Below are positions 7,645 to 16,177 of a stretch of 31,827 nucleotides of DNA, one piece after another. The notes under the pieces were generated by a model that saw only the letters and a program-made list of their open reading frames with translations, did no database searches and was not told the DNA's origin. Origin of the DNA: CAYSAA01 sp964428905. GTDB taxonomy: Bacteria; Atribacterota; Phoenicimicrobiia; Phoenicimicrobiales; Stramentimicrobiaceae. Position 1 is the first letter of the stretch. Each line of letters begins with the position of its first letter. The stretch lies in contig CAYSAA010000020.1 of the NCBI GenBank assembly GCA_964428905.1, positions 1 through 31,827 of the forward strand. Reading direction: 5' to 3'. The position numbers were made by a program, and so were the translations under genes.

Positions 7645-8040
7645 ATGTTGAAAACAATCCCTGTTCATACCCATAATAGGACAGAAATGCTGGACATAAC
7701 CTCTGAAGTACAGCAAGTAGTGTTGGAAAGTAATCAAAAAGAAGGATTGTGCTGTATTTTTGTACCACATACCACTGCCGGAATTACCATTAATGAAAAT
7801 GATGATCCCAGTGTGAAAGAGGACATTTTGCAGGAACTTAGTAAAGTAATTCCTTATGAGGACAATTATCATCATTTAGAAGGGAATGCAGCGGGTCATA
7901 TTAAGTCAAGCCTAGTGGGTTCATCGGTTACGGTTATTATTGAAAATGGGCAGTTAAAATTGGGAACCTGGCAGGGTATCTGCTTTTGTGAGTTTGACGG
8001 CCCCCGAACGCGCAAAGTATGGATTAAAGTAATATCTTGA
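7645..8040 (+). CDS. yjbQ: YjbQ family protein (UPF0047)
   Basis: A compact 131-residue enzyme-like protein of a family found in bacteria and archaea. The blocks FVPHTTAGITINEN (about 39-52), HLEGNAAGHIKSSLVG (about 76-91) and LGTWQGICFCEFDGPRTRKVWI (C-terminus) match the family throughout and include its conserved histidine and acidic residues. Members can make thiamine phosphate in a secondary reaction; the physiological role is not settled. AAGGG at about 7633-7637 precedes ATG 7645. It lies 61 bases upstream of recD2 on the same strand, though no functional link is apparent. Confidence 0.92.
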   Translation: MLKTIPVHTHNRTEMLDITSEVQQVVLESNQKEGLCCIFVPHTTAGITINENDDPSVKEDILQELSKVIPYEDNYHHLEGNAAGHIKSSLVGSSVTVIIENGQLKLGTWQGICFCEFDGPRTRKVWIKVIS

Positions 8041-8101
8041 AAATTTCTGCTTTTTTTAAGATAAAATGGTAAAATATGCAATCATGAAATCTGAGGTGTC
8101 A

Positions 8102-10279
8102 ATGGAAGAAGATATAATTCTTATCAAGGGAACAGTTAAAAGACTGGTCTATCATAATGAAGAAAATGGGTTTGTCATTGCCCGTGTTAACCTACAGGAA
8201 CCGGAGCAAAAGGAAGCTACTGTGGTAGGCAAGGTAGCTGCCATAAGCATCGGAGAAACGTATCAGTTTAAAGGCAAGTGGAATTTAGACTCTCGTTATG
8301 GGTTGCAGTTTAATTTTGATGATTATAAAATTATTTTACCTACTACCCTGGAAGGTGTTCGGCGTTATCTTGGTTCCGGGCTAATTAAAGGAGTAGGCCC
8401 TTCAACAGCAAACAGAATTGTTGATCATTTTGGAGAAAAAACGCTAGAAATTATTGAGGAGTACCCTGAAAAATTAAATGAGGTGGAGGGAATTGCCCAA
8501 AAAAGAATTGAGCTTATTAAGAAATCATGGCAGGAGCAGAAGGAAATCAAGCGGGTTATGCTGTTTTTGCAATCCTATAGGATTACTACTGGTTATGCGG
8601 TAAAGATATTCAAGCAGTATGGTACTAAGGCAATTGAGAGATTAAAAGAAAATCCTTACTGTCTGGTGGATGATATTTTTGGTATTGGATTTAAAATTGC
8701 CGACAAAATTGCTCAAAACTTAGGGATTGCAAAGGATTCACCATCCCGGATCAGAGCAGGAATTAAGTATTGCTTAAATGAAAATGCCGGGCAGGGTCAT
8801 TGTTTTGTAAATAAGGATACAGTAGCTCAGATGACTGCCGAGTTGATGGGGATTACAGAAGAACAAGTAGAAAGGGAATGTGCTGTTTTAAATCACAGTA
8901 AGGAAATCATTATCCAAAATGAACAGATTTGGCTTCCTATTTATTTCCATGCCGAAAAAGAAGTAAGTCAAAAAATTGCAGATTTAATCCGCTTTCCTCA
9001 GCAATTAATACAGATTGATATTGACCAAAAAATTGAGCAATTAGAAAAAAAATACCATATCATTTTTGCCAGAGAGCAAAAACTGGCCATAAAAGAAGTT
9101 TTGCTGCATCGTGTTCTGATTCTGACAGGTGGACCTGGTACCGGTAAAACAACCACTACTATCGGATTGATAGAATTATTTGAGGATCTGGGTCTTAAGA
9201 TTGTATTGGCTGCCCCTACTGGTAGAGCTGCAAAGAAGCTAAGTGAGGCCACCCGACGAACTGCCAAGACGATTCACCGTCTCCTGGCTTATAATCCCAG
9301 GCAAAGGGCTTTTACCAAAAATGAACAAAACCCGCTCAGAACAGATGTTATCATTCTGGATGAAGTTTCCATGATTGATATCCTTTTAATGCAGCATCTA
9401 TTGAAGGCAGTTACGGAGGATACTTTTTTAATCCTGATTGGGGATATTGACCAATTGCCCTCAGTTGGTCCGGGAAACTTATTAAAGGATATGATTGATT
9501 CGGGGGTTATCCCCGTTATACGATTAACACATATTTTTAGACAAAAGGAAAAAAGTTTGATTGTTGTAAATGCACACCGGGTTAACCAGGGTAAGTATCC
9601 TGTTCTAAATGGTAAGGAAGAAAGGGATTTTTTCTTTCTCAAAGAAGAGGATCCGGAACAAGCTGCTGCAAAGATTATTCAGCTGTGCACGACTCGCTTA
9701 CCCCGCAAATACCACATTGACCCGGTTCGCGATATTCAAGTCTTGACCCCCATGTATAAAAGTGCTGTTGGTGCAGACCAGTTGAACCAATTAATGAGAA
9801 ATGCATTAAATCCTGCCGGGAAAAGTGTTAAATATGGTCATCAGCAATACAAAATAAACGATAAAGTGATGCAGATTCGGAATAATTATGATAAAGAAAT
9901 ATTTAACGGAGATATTGGGAATATCAGGGAAATTGACTATGAAGAACAGGTAGTTAAAGTTATTTTTTATCACCGTATGGTTGAATATGATTTTTCTGAA
10001 TTAAATGAGCTGGTGCTGGCTTATGCTATTACCGTTCATAAAAGTCAGGGAAGTGAATATCCGGTGGTTATTATTCCCATGTTAACACAACATTTCCTTT
10101 TGCTTCAGCGCAATCTATTGTATACTGCTATTACCAGAGCCAAAAAAATGGTTATCATTGTAGGGACAAATAAGGCCCTCTGGATTGCTATTAAAAACAA
10201 TAAGACAGTTAAAAGAAATACCTTTCTTAAAGAGAGATTAAGGCAATTGACACCTTTAGTAACAGGTAAATCATCGTAA
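8102..10279 (+). CDS. recD2: RecD2-type ATP-dependent DNA helicase (RecD/YrrC family)
   Basis: A superfamily 1B 5'-3' helicase of the RecD2 type, found in bacteria that lack RecBC, acting in DNA repair and replication-fork maintenance. Order: N-terminal OB-like region (GTVKRLVYHNEENGFVIARV), helix-hairpin-helix region (GSGLIKGVGPSTANRIVDHF, then EGIAQKRIELI), Walker A GGPGTGKT at 343-350, Walker B with D420-E421 in ILDEVSMID, motif III GDIDQLPSVGPG, HIFRQ, then the C-terminal UvrD-like motifs AITVHKSQGSEYPVVI and YTAITRAKK. All motifs are intact. The frame is open from ATG 8066, but that start has no Shine-Dalgarno; ATG 8102 follows GAGGTG (8092-8097) and starts at the conserved domain. It is followed after 21 bases by apgM. 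Confidence 0.95.
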   Translation: MEEDIILIKGTVKRLVYHNEENGFVIARVNLQEPEQKEATVVGKVAAISIGETYQFKGKWNLDSRYGLQFNFDDYKIILPTTLEGVRRYLGSGLIKGVGPSTANRIVDHFGEKTLEIIEEYPEKLNEVEGIAQKRIELIKKSWQEQKEIKRVMLFLQSYRITTGYAVKIFKQYGTKAIERLKENPYCLVDDIFGIGFKIADKIAQNLGIAKDSPSRIRAGIKYCLNENAGQGHCFVNKDTVAQMTAELMGITEEQVERECAVLNHSKEIIIQNEQIWLPIYFHAEKEVSQKIADLIRFPQQLIQIDIDQKIEQLEKKYHIIFAREQKLAIKEVLLHRVLILTGGPGTGKTTTTIGLIELFEDLGLKIVLAAPTGRAAKKLSEATRRTAKTIHRLLAYNPRQRAFTKNEQNPLRTDVIILDEVSMIDILLMQHLLKAVTEDTFLILIGDIDQLPSVGPGNLLKDMIDSGVIPVIRLTHIFRQKEKSLIVVNAHRVNQGKYPVLNGKEERDFFFLKEEDPEQAAAKIIQLCTTRLPRKYHIDPVRDIQVLTPMYKSAVGADQLNQLMRNALNPAGKSVKYGHQQYKINDKVMQIRNNYDKEIFNGDIGNIREIDYEEQVVKVIFYHRMVEYDFSELNELVLAYAITVHKSQGSEYPVVIIPMLTQHFLLLQRNLLYTAITRAKKMVIIVGTNKALWIAIKNNKTVKRNTFLKERLRQLTPLVTGKSS

Positions 10280-10300
10280 TTTCAAAAGGAGAAGAATAGT

Positions 10301-11509
10301 ATGATAAACGAAGATGTTATGAGAGAATTGACGGTTAAAACAGAATCAAAAATTGTACTGCTGGTAGCAGATGGAGTTGGTGACCTTCCTTCCAAAGAAG
10401 GCAAAACAGCTTTGGAATATGCTGATACTCCTAATCTGGATCAATTAGCTGCCCGTTCTGCCTGTGGCTTAACAGACCCTATTTCCCGCGGAATTACACC
10501 GGGTAGCGGACCAGCTCATCTTTCTTTATTCGGATATGATCCTATTACATATCAGATCGGCCGAGGTGTTTTAGAGGCACTTGGTATTGATATTGAGTTG
10601 ACCAAGGAGGACCTGGCCTGTCGCGGAAATTTTGCTACTGTTGATAATAACGGTGTGATTACTGATCGCAGGGCAGGGAGAATATCTACAGAAACAAACC
10701 GGAAAATATGTGCCCTGTTACAGGAAAAAATTACTGACATAGATAATATAAAAGTTATCATAGAACCGGGTAAAGAGCATCGTTTTGTAGTGGTATTTCG
10801 TGGCAAGGGACTACAGGATGGAATCTCAGATGCTGACCCACAGATGACCGGCAAAAAAATGAAATATGCTCAGGCTTTAAGGCCGGAAAGTGAAAAGAGT
10901 GCCCAAATTGTGAATCAGTTTATTAATAAAGCCCTGGAAATCATCAAAGAGCAACACCCTGCTAATGCTGTCCTATTACGGGGTATTGCCAAACATCCGG
11001 GCCTTCCCTCTATGAATGAACTATTTAAGTTAAAGTGTGCTGCTATTGCTGTTTATCCCATGTATCGTGGTCTGGCTAAGTTAGTAGGGATGGATGTTTT
11101 AAATACCGGAGAAACCACAGCTGATGAATTTAGAACTTTGCAGGAGCAATATCAGCAATATGATTTCTTTTATGTTCACATTAAAAAGACAGACAGTTAT
11201 GGTGAGGATGGAAATTTTGACGCCAAGGTTAAAGTGATAGAAGAGTTAGACTATTATATTCCCCGATTGGTGGAACTCAATCCTGATGTGATCGTGATAA
11301 CAGGAGATCACTCGACTCCTGCCGCTCTGGCTGCACACAGTTGGCATCCTAATCCTTTCTTGCTATATTCCCGCTATATTCGGATTGATGAGGTCAAACA
11401 TTTTAGTGAAAATGAATTTACCAGAGGGGGATTAGGGCGCTTCCCTGCCAAGGAGGCAATGCAATTAATGCTGGCTAATGCCCTGAAATTAAAAAAATAC
11501 GGTGCATAA
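10301..11509 (+). CDS. apgM: Cofactor-independent phosphoglycerate mutase, archaeal type
   Basis: Interconverts 3- and 2-phosphoglycerate in glycolysis and gluconeogenesis. The 402-residue protein belongs to the alkaline-phosphatase superfamily and to the ApgM branch (COG3635) rather than the longer bacterial GpmI. Metal-binding D24 is in LVADGVGD. The likely nucleophile S69 is in TPGSGPAHLSLFGYDP. Further metal ligands are in ITGDHSTP and the following AHSWHPNPF near residues 345-365. AAGGAG at about 10285-10290 supports ATG 10301. It probably shares a transcript with recD2. This enzyme is widespread in archaea and in scattered bacteria such as thermophilic and candidate-phylum lineages, so it helps place the host. 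Confidence 0.93.
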   Translation: MINEDVMRELTVKTESKIVLLVADGVGDLPSKEGKTALEYADTPNLDQLAARSACGLTDPISRGITPGSGPAHLSLFGYDPITYQIGRGVLEALGIDIELTKEDLACRGNFATVDNNGVITDRRAGRISTETNRKICALLQEKITDIDNIKVIIEPGKEHRFVVVFRGKGLQDGISDADPQMTGKKMKYAQALRPESEKSAQIVNQFINKALEIIKEQHPANAVLLRGIAKHPGLPSMNELFKLKCAAIAVYPMYRGLAKLVGMDVLNTGETTADEFRTLQEQYQQYDFFYVHIKKTDSYGEDGNFDAKVKVIEELDYYIPRLVELNPDVIVITGDHSTPAALAAHSWHPNPFLLYSRYIRIDEVKHFSENEFTRGGLGRFPAKEAMQLMLANALKLKKYGA

Positions 11510-11587
11510 TTGAAAGATTCATGGTAATGTCAATATGTACTGGCTACTTTTTGTTAAAAATAAACAAAGAATATTGAGGATATTCAT

Positions 11588-12343
11588 GTGACAGGACTTG
11601 ATGTCATATTATTACCGGAAGAACTGAAGAGAAAAGATATAGGGAATTGTCTGGTTGTAGTAATTGATGTCTTACGTGCCAGCAGTACCATTACCACTGC
11701 CTTTGCAGCTGGTGTGAGCAAGATCATCCCGGTATATTTGCCTGAAGAAGCACAAAAAAAGGCAGAAACATATCATTCTGATGAGGTTTTATTGTGCGGG
11801 GAAAGAAGAGGGGAAAAACTGACAGGATTTGACCTGGGAAATTCCCCACGTGAATACAGCAGTAAAAAAGTTAAAAATAAAACAATCTTGCTGACCACCA
11901 CGAATGGAATCAGGACAATTGAATTGGTACGGAGGGCAAAAAGGGTTATCATCGGTTGTTTTCTAAATATTCAGGCAATTATGCAGTATTGCCAGTCCTA
12001 TACCGGAGATATTTTATTAGTATGTGCCGGTGACCGGGGTGCTGTTTCGCTGGAAGATACAGTCTGTGCTGGTATGATAAAGTCTTTATGTGAGAATAAT
12101 GGTCAAAGTCACGATCATCATTATGATGATTCTCTTATTGCCTTGCGTCTGTACCAGGAATTTAAGAATAATCTACTGAATATGATGCAGCTAAGTGTCT
12201 GGGGTAAACATCTTATTAGAATGGGTTTCAAACAAGACTTAATCTATTGTGCACAAGAAAATATTTACCATCATATCCCTGTTCTGAAAGATGATTCAAT
12301 TGTCAGTATTGGTCATGATAGTGATAATAAATCCTTGAAATGA
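11588..12343 (+). CDS. comB: 2-phosphosulfolactate phosphatase
   Basis: ComB removes phosphate from (R)-2-phospho-3-sulfolactate, the second step of the phosphoenolpyruvate/sulfite route to coenzyme M in methanogens. The 251-residue protein matches the family end to end: VVVIDVLRASSTITTAFAAG at about 24-43, LCGERRGEKLTGFDLGNSPREY, TTTNGIRTI, and VCAGDRGAVSLEDTVCAGMI. In bacteria the family is common without CoM synthesis and may make or salvage sulfolactate or act on other phosphate esters, so the substrate here is open. GTG 11588 is the start, preceded by TTGAGGATA. It follows apgM by 78 bases, and its stop codon lies in the Shine-Dalgarno of the HIT gene. Confidence 0.9.
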   Translation: MTGLDVILLPEELKRKDIGNCLVVVIDVLRASSTITTAFAAGVSKIIPVYLPEEAQKKAETYHSDEVLLCGERRGEKLTGFDLGNSPREYSSKKVKNKTILLTTTNGIRTIELVRRAKRVIIGCFLNIQAIMQYCQSYTGDILLVCAGDRGAVSLEDTVCAGMIKSLCENNGQSHDHHYDDSLIALRLYQEFKNNLLNMMQLSVWGKHLIRMGFKQDLIYCAQENIYHHIPVLKDDSIVSIGHDSDNKSLK

Positions 12344-12354
12344 GGAGATAATTT

Positions 12355-12861
12355 GTGAAAAAACATTTGTTTGTTCCTTCCAAGAAAGATTATATCAGGG
12401 GGAAACGTCCCTCGGTAGATTGTATTTTGTGTGCCATCATAGCGCACGATAAAAGAGTGGTCGATTCCGGTATTTTTAGTACACCTTTGATGACTGTTGC
12501 TCTTAATCTGTACCCTTATAATCCTGGTCATTTAATGATTTTTCCCAATCGCCATATTGAGAAAATTGAAGAATTGTCCCGGGATGAAGAGATTGAGATG
12601 CATAGATTAACGGTTTTAGCAATAAAAATATTATTAAAATATTTTCAAGCACAGGGATTCAATATAGGTTATAACCTGGGAGAAAGCTCCGGGGCAAGTG
12701 TCAAGCATTTACACCGACATATTGTTCCCCGTTATAAGAATGAGTTGGGCTTTGTGGATATCCTTAGCGGTTCCAAAATTTTTGTGGAAGACCCCAAACA
12801 TGTTTTAGAAAAACTCAGACAAGCTTTTCGACAAGAAGAACAACAGCAGAAAGAGAAGTAA
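12355..12861 (+). CDS. HIT family hydrolase (AP4A phosphorylase/hydrolase-like)
   Basis: A 168-residue nucleotide-binding protein. The histidine-triad motif is H118-L-H120-R-H122 in SVKHLHRHIVPR, where the middle histidine is the nucleophile. Upstream blocks typical of the branch are CILCAII (C23, C26, probably part of a zinc site) and LYPYNPGHLMIFPNRHI (about 52-68). Close relatives in bacteria are annotated as diadenosine tetraphosphate phosphorylase or hydrolase; which reaction applies is not decided by sequence. Start is GTG 12355, seven bases after GAGGAG, which itself overlaps the comB stop, so tight coupling with comB is likely. Confidence 0.9.
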   Translation: MKKHLFVPSKKDYIRGKRPSVDCILCAIIAHDKRVVDSGIFSTPLMTVALNLYPYNPGHLMIFPNRHIEKIEELSRDEEIEMHRLTVLAIKILLKYFQAQGFNIGYNLGESSGASVKHLHRHIVPRYKNELGFVDILSGSKIFVEDPKHVLEKLRQAFRQEEQQQKEK

Positions 12862-12893
12862 GGGAATATTCATAAAAAAAGTATAGATAATCT

Positions 12894-12911
12894 AAATATC
12901 TTCGGATATTT
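12894..12911 (+). other. UUCG-loop hairpin after the HIT gene
   Basis: AAATATC (12894-12900), loop TTCG, GATATTT (12905-12911): a perfect 7-bp stem with a stable UUCG tetraloop in RNA. It has no U-tract after it, so more likely an mRNA processing or stability element, or a weak attenuator before the peptidase gene, than a terminator. Confidence 0.4.
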
Positions 12912-12962
12912 GCATAAAATTAAATAATATAGCGTGTTTTTTATAGAAAGGAGCGAAAAAGA

Positions 12963-14015
12963 ATGCAATTACTAAAAAAACTTTGTGAGACCCCTGGTAT
13001 TTCGGGTTACGAAACACTAGTTTCGGCTGTTATCAAAGAAGAGTTGCGGGGTTTATGCGATCAAGTAGAAACAGATCGCATGGGGAATATTATTGCTTTG
13101 AAAAAGGCTGCCATAAAAGAGAAAGATAGCAAAAAAACGAAAATTATGCTGGCAGCCCATATGGATCAAATTGGGTTTCTGGTTAAATCTATAGATCAGA
13201 AAGGATTTTTGAAATTTGCCAGAATTGGAGGGTTTGACCCTAAAACTCTGGTTGCTCAGCGTGTGATTGTTCATGGTCAAAAAGATTTGGTTGGTGTTAT
13301 CGGTTCTAAACCAATACATGTTATGGAAGAGGAAGAAAAGAAAAAAGCACCTGATTTCAAGGATTTTTATATTGATCTAGGTCTAAACAAAAAAGAAGTA
13401 GAAAATTTAGTACAACCAGGCGATTTTATTACTTTTGACCGGGATTTTGTCCAGATGAATGACAAGATGGTGACCTCTCTAGCGTTGGATAACCGGGTGG
13501 GAGTGTATGTTATTCTGGAAGTACTAAGAAGAGTAAAGAACTACCAGGTAGATATCTATGCAGTTGCTACTTCCCAGGAAGAGGTTGGCTTGAGAGGTGC
13601 AATGACTTCATCTTATGCCATTGAACCTGATGTCGGTATTGCAGTAGATGTGACCATAGCAATGGATACCCCCGGTATTAACGAGGAAGAGAAAGGATGT
13701 GCGCTGGGTAAAGGAACAGCTATTGCGGTATTGAATTCTTCCATGATTGCTCATCGTGGGCTGTATCAATTTCTGAAAGAACTGGCAGAAAAGAATAAAA
13801 TCAATTATCAGCTTGATGTTATGGAGAGAGGTGGAACAGATGCTGGTTCTATACAGAAAACTCGTTGTGGGGTAGTAACCGGTGGTGTTTCTATTCCATC
13901 CCGTTATATCCATTCAGTGGTAGAGATGTGTCATCGTGATGATATTGAGGCGACTATCCAGTTACTGGTGTGCTTTTTAGAGCATGCCCATCAAGCTGAT
14001 TTTCTAAAATCATAA
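12963..14015 (+). CDS. M42 family metallo-aminopeptidase
   Basis: A cytosolic dinuclear-metal aminopeptidase of the glutamyl aminopeptidase/TET group, usually assembling into dodecamers that degrade short peptides. The catalytic residues are all visible: H66 and D68 in AAHMDQIGF, bridging D176 in LALDNRVG, catalytic E206 and ligand E207 in SQEEVGLRGA, D229 in AVDVTIA, and H317 in SRYIHS. The inserted PDZ-like domain runs from about residue 75 to 165. The 350 residues are typical. AAAGGAG at 12947-12953 precedes ATG 12963. The endonuclease-like gene follows after 22 bases. Some members were once called endoglucanases; that label should not be used. Confidence 0.93.
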   Translation: MQLLKKLCETPGISGYETLVSAVIKEELRGLCDQVETDRMGNIIALKKAAIKEKDSKKTKIMLAAHMDQIGFLVKSIDQKGFLKFARIGGFDPKTLVAQRVIVHGQKDLVGVIGSKPIHVMEEEEKKKAPDFKDFYIDLGLNKKEVENLVQPGDFITFDRDFVQMNDKMVTSLALDNRVGVYVILEVLRRVKNYQVDIYAVATSQEEVGLRGAMTSSYAIEPDVGIAVDVTIAMDTPGINEEEKGCALGKGTAIAVLNSSMIAHRGLYQFLKELAEKNKINYQLDVMERGGTDAGSIQKTRCGVVTGGVSIPSRYIHSVVEMCHRDDIEATIQLLVCFLEHAHQADFLKS

Positions 14016-14037
14016 TCCATAATAATATTTAGATAAA

Positions 14038-14697
14038 ATGGAAGATAAGAATATTACCACAAGATTATTAGCCATACATCAATGTCTTTCCAACTTTTTT
14101 GGTCCTTTGCATTGGTGGCCGGGTGATTCAGACCTGGAAATCATGGTGGGAGCAATACTTACCCAGAATACCAATTGGCAGAATGTAAGTAGAGCTATTG
14201 ATATGATAAAATCAGAAGAGTTGCTTGATGTAAAAGCTCTTTTTAATATCGATGAGCTACATTTGGGTGGGTTGATTAAATCCTGTGGTTATTTTAATCT
14301 TAAAGCAAGACGGCTTAAAAATTTTATACATTTTTTTTACCTACGTTATGGAGGTTCGACAGAAAAGATGTTTGACCTTGATTGGCGCACTTTAAGGAAG
14401 GAATTACTGGATGTTAACGGTATAGGTCCGGAAACAGCTGACAGCATCTTATTATATGCCGGGAAGAAACCTGTCTTTGTTATTGATGCCTATACAAGGA
14501 GGATATTCCAGCGGCATGGATACATCTCTCTCCAAGATAGTTACGAACAAATCCAGCAATATTTCATGAGGCACTTACCCAAGGACCATCGTTTATACAA
14601 TGAATATCATGCCCAGATTGTAATGGTGGGTAAAAATTACTGTAATCGTAAAAATCCAAATTGCCAAGATTGCCCACTATCTATATTTATGAAATAG
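14038..14697 (+). CDS. HhH-GPD DNA glycosylase, EndoIII/MagIII-like
   Basis: Base-excision repair glycosylase of the endonuclease III superfamily. FGPLHWWPGDSDLEIMVGAI and LTQNTNWQNV (about 21-50) are typical of the MagIII-like 3-methyladenine glycosylase branch. The helix-hairpin-helix is LLDVNGIGPETADS (123-136) and the catalytic aspartate is D150 in VIDAYTRRI. The lysine that gives true endonuclease III its lyase activity is replaced by E132, so a monofunctional glycosylase is expected. The C-terminus has C202, C209 and C212 at the spacing of the iron-sulfur loop, but the fourth cysteine position (218) is methionine, the next-to-last residue. No clear Shine-Dalgarno precedes ATG 14038. Confidence 0.87.
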   Translation: MEDKNITTRLLAIHQCLSNFFGPLHWWPGDSDLEIMVGAILTQNTNWQNVSRAIDMIKSEELLDVKALFNIDELHLGGLIKSCGYFNLKARRLKNFIHFFYLRYGGSTEKMFDLDWRTLRKELLDVNGIGPETADSILLYAGKKPVFVIDAYTRRIFQRHGYISLQDSYEQIQQYFMRHLPKDHRLYNEYHAQIVMVGKNYCNRKNPNCQDCPLSIFMK

Positions 14698-14714
14698 ACC
14701 TGATTATGTTAATC

Positions 14715-14743
14715 TTGCAGTTTTATCAGGAATTGGATAGAAT
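14715..14743 (+). promoter_or_regulatory. Candidate promoter for dgt
   Basis: TTGCAG at 14715-14720, a 17-base spacer, and TAGAAT at 14738-14743, about 65 bases before the dgt start. Each box differs from consensus at one or two positions with ideal spacing. It would give the dGTPase its own transcript within the co-directional run. Confidence 0.45.
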
Positions 14744-14807
14744 ATGGTAAGATAGAATTGTAATTTTTTAAATAGAAATCAATTTTAAGAAGTATGTTGG
14801 GATACAA

Positions 14808-15962
14808 TTGTCTCCGTCAATGAATGAAGAAAAGTTTCAGAATGAAATTCTTGCTGCAGAGGACTTAAATCTGTCTCCTTTTGCTACCCGGAATGCTGTT
14901 GCCCGCAGAAGGGAACCAATCTCTCATCCCTTGAGAGGTCCTTTTTCCCGGGATCGGGATCATATATTATATTCAGGTTCATTTCGACGCTATATCGGGA
15001 AAACACAGGTCATTTACAATGCAGCCAGTTTTGATGAGCAGCTGGCTAATCGCAGTATTCATACCTTACAGGTTTCTCAAATTGCCCGTTCTATTGGAAA
15101 AGTTCTAAAACTCAATCTGGATTTAATCGAAGCAATTGCCTTGGGGCATGATCTAGGACATACTCCTTTTGGACATGATGGAGAAAAATTTTTGCAGGAA
15201 ATATGCAGTCAATATAAGCTAGGTCTTTTTTTTCACAATATACATAGCTTAAGAGTAGTAGACCAGCTTTCGGATGCCAACCGGGGAATGGATCTAACTT
15301 TTCAGGTAAGAGATGGGATTATCTCTCATGATGGAGAGGTAAACGAGATTGCGGTTCGACCTGATTCAGCTAAGACGGAAGAAGGGATTCAGGATTATAT
15401 AAGAAAAAAACAAAAAGGAGAAAAGGCGGTTATTTTTCCAGCCACATTAGAGGGATGTTTAGTTCGGATTACGGACTCGATTTCTTACATCGGTCAGGAT
15501 TATGAAGATGCAGTGCGTATTGGTTTGATTAAAAAAGATGATTTACCGGAAAAAGTCAGGGATACACTGGGAGAAAATAACAGTGAAATTATCAACTCCC
15601 TGGTTCATGATGTCATTGAGCAATCTTGTGGAATGAATGAAATCAAATATTCACAATATATTGCTGAACGTGTTTTTCAATTAAAAAATTTTAATCTGTA
15701 TCACATTTACGAAAATCAGATATTAAAAAGAGAAAGAGAAAAAATCAGAAAAGCTTTTTTCTATCTATTTGATCATTTCATAGGAGAAATAAAAGAAGGG
15801 AAAACTGAATCAATTGTTTTCAGGGAGTGGATTTTTAATCGTGGAAATGATCAGGGTAGTAAATATTTACATGACTATTCTCCCGAGGAAGTGGTAGTGG
15901 ATTACCTGGCATCTATGACTGACAGGTATTTTCTCAAAGCCTATCACAATTTAACAAAATAG
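14808..15962 (+). CDS. dgt: Deoxyguanosinetriphosphate triphosphohydrolase (dGTPase)
   Basis: HD-domain enzyme that hydrolyses dGTP or other dNTPs to the nucleoside and triphosphate, controlling dNTP pools. The N-terminal SHPLRGPFSRDRDHILYSGSFRR block is diagnostic. The metal ligands follow: H85 in RSIHTLQVSQIARS, H114-D115 in GHDLGHTPFGHDGE (with H118 and H123 nearby) and a later aspartate in RITDSISYIGQDYEDA. The 384 residues match the shorter, regulated branch common in Firmicutes and thermophiles rather than the 500-residue E. coli Dgt. The TTG at 14808 is preceded by GGGATA; an ATG at 14820 in frame is the alternative but lacks a Shine-Dalgarno. Confidence 0.92.
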   Translation: MSPSMNEEKFQNEILAAEDLNLSPFATRNAVARRREPISHPLRGPFSRDRDHILYSGSFRRYIGKTQVIYNAASFDEQLANRSIHTLQVSQIARSIGKVLKLNLDLIEAIALGHDLGHTPFGHDGEKFLQEICSQYKLGLFFHNIHSLRVVDQLSDANRGMDLTFQVRDGIISHDGEVNEIAVRPDSAKTEEGIQDYIRKKQKGEKAVIFPATLEGCLVRITDSISYIGQDYEDAVRIGLIKKDDLPEKVRDTLGENNSEIINSLVHDVIEQSCGMNEIKYSQYIAERVFQLKNFNLYHIYENQILKREREKIRKAFFYLFDHFIGEIKEGKTESIVFREWIFNRGNDQGSKYLHDYSPEEVVVDYLASMTDRYFLKAYHNLTK

Positions 15963-16151
15963 AATTTAAGTATATCTAAAATTACTAGATCCTATGAACT
16001 TGTTTTGCAGTAGAAGCAAAAGATTAGATAGAGAAAACATTTGTGTAGTATTTTTTGATTTAATATTTTGTATATTAATTTGATAAAATTTAATTTTTAG
16101 TAAACTTTTTGTAGTATTTATATCTAAATTTATATTATAATAACTAAGATA

Positions 16152-16165
16152 TTGCTAATTAGCAA
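16152..16165. promoter_or_regulatory. Perfect 14-bp palindrome touching the Shine-Dalgarno
   Basis: TTGCTAATTAGCAA is its own reverse complement. Its last two bases are the first two of the AAGGAG ribosome site (16164-16169) of the M23 peptidase gene. It lies just after an A/T region with a TATAAT at 16136-16141, which would put it at the transcription start. It suits a dimeric regulator binding DNA; with no loop it would make a poor RNA hairpin. Confidence 0.45.
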
Positions 16166-16177
16166 GGAGTCAGCCCT

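Noticed and set aside
8998..9642. Minus-strand open frames inside recD2
   Set aside because: Shadow frames opposite intact helicase motifs; no ribosome sites or recognisable domains.
14698..14740. Terminator hairpin CCTGAT/ATCAGG after the glycosylase gene
   Set aside because: Only six base pairs with a long loop, no U-tract, and it overlaps a better promoter candidate.
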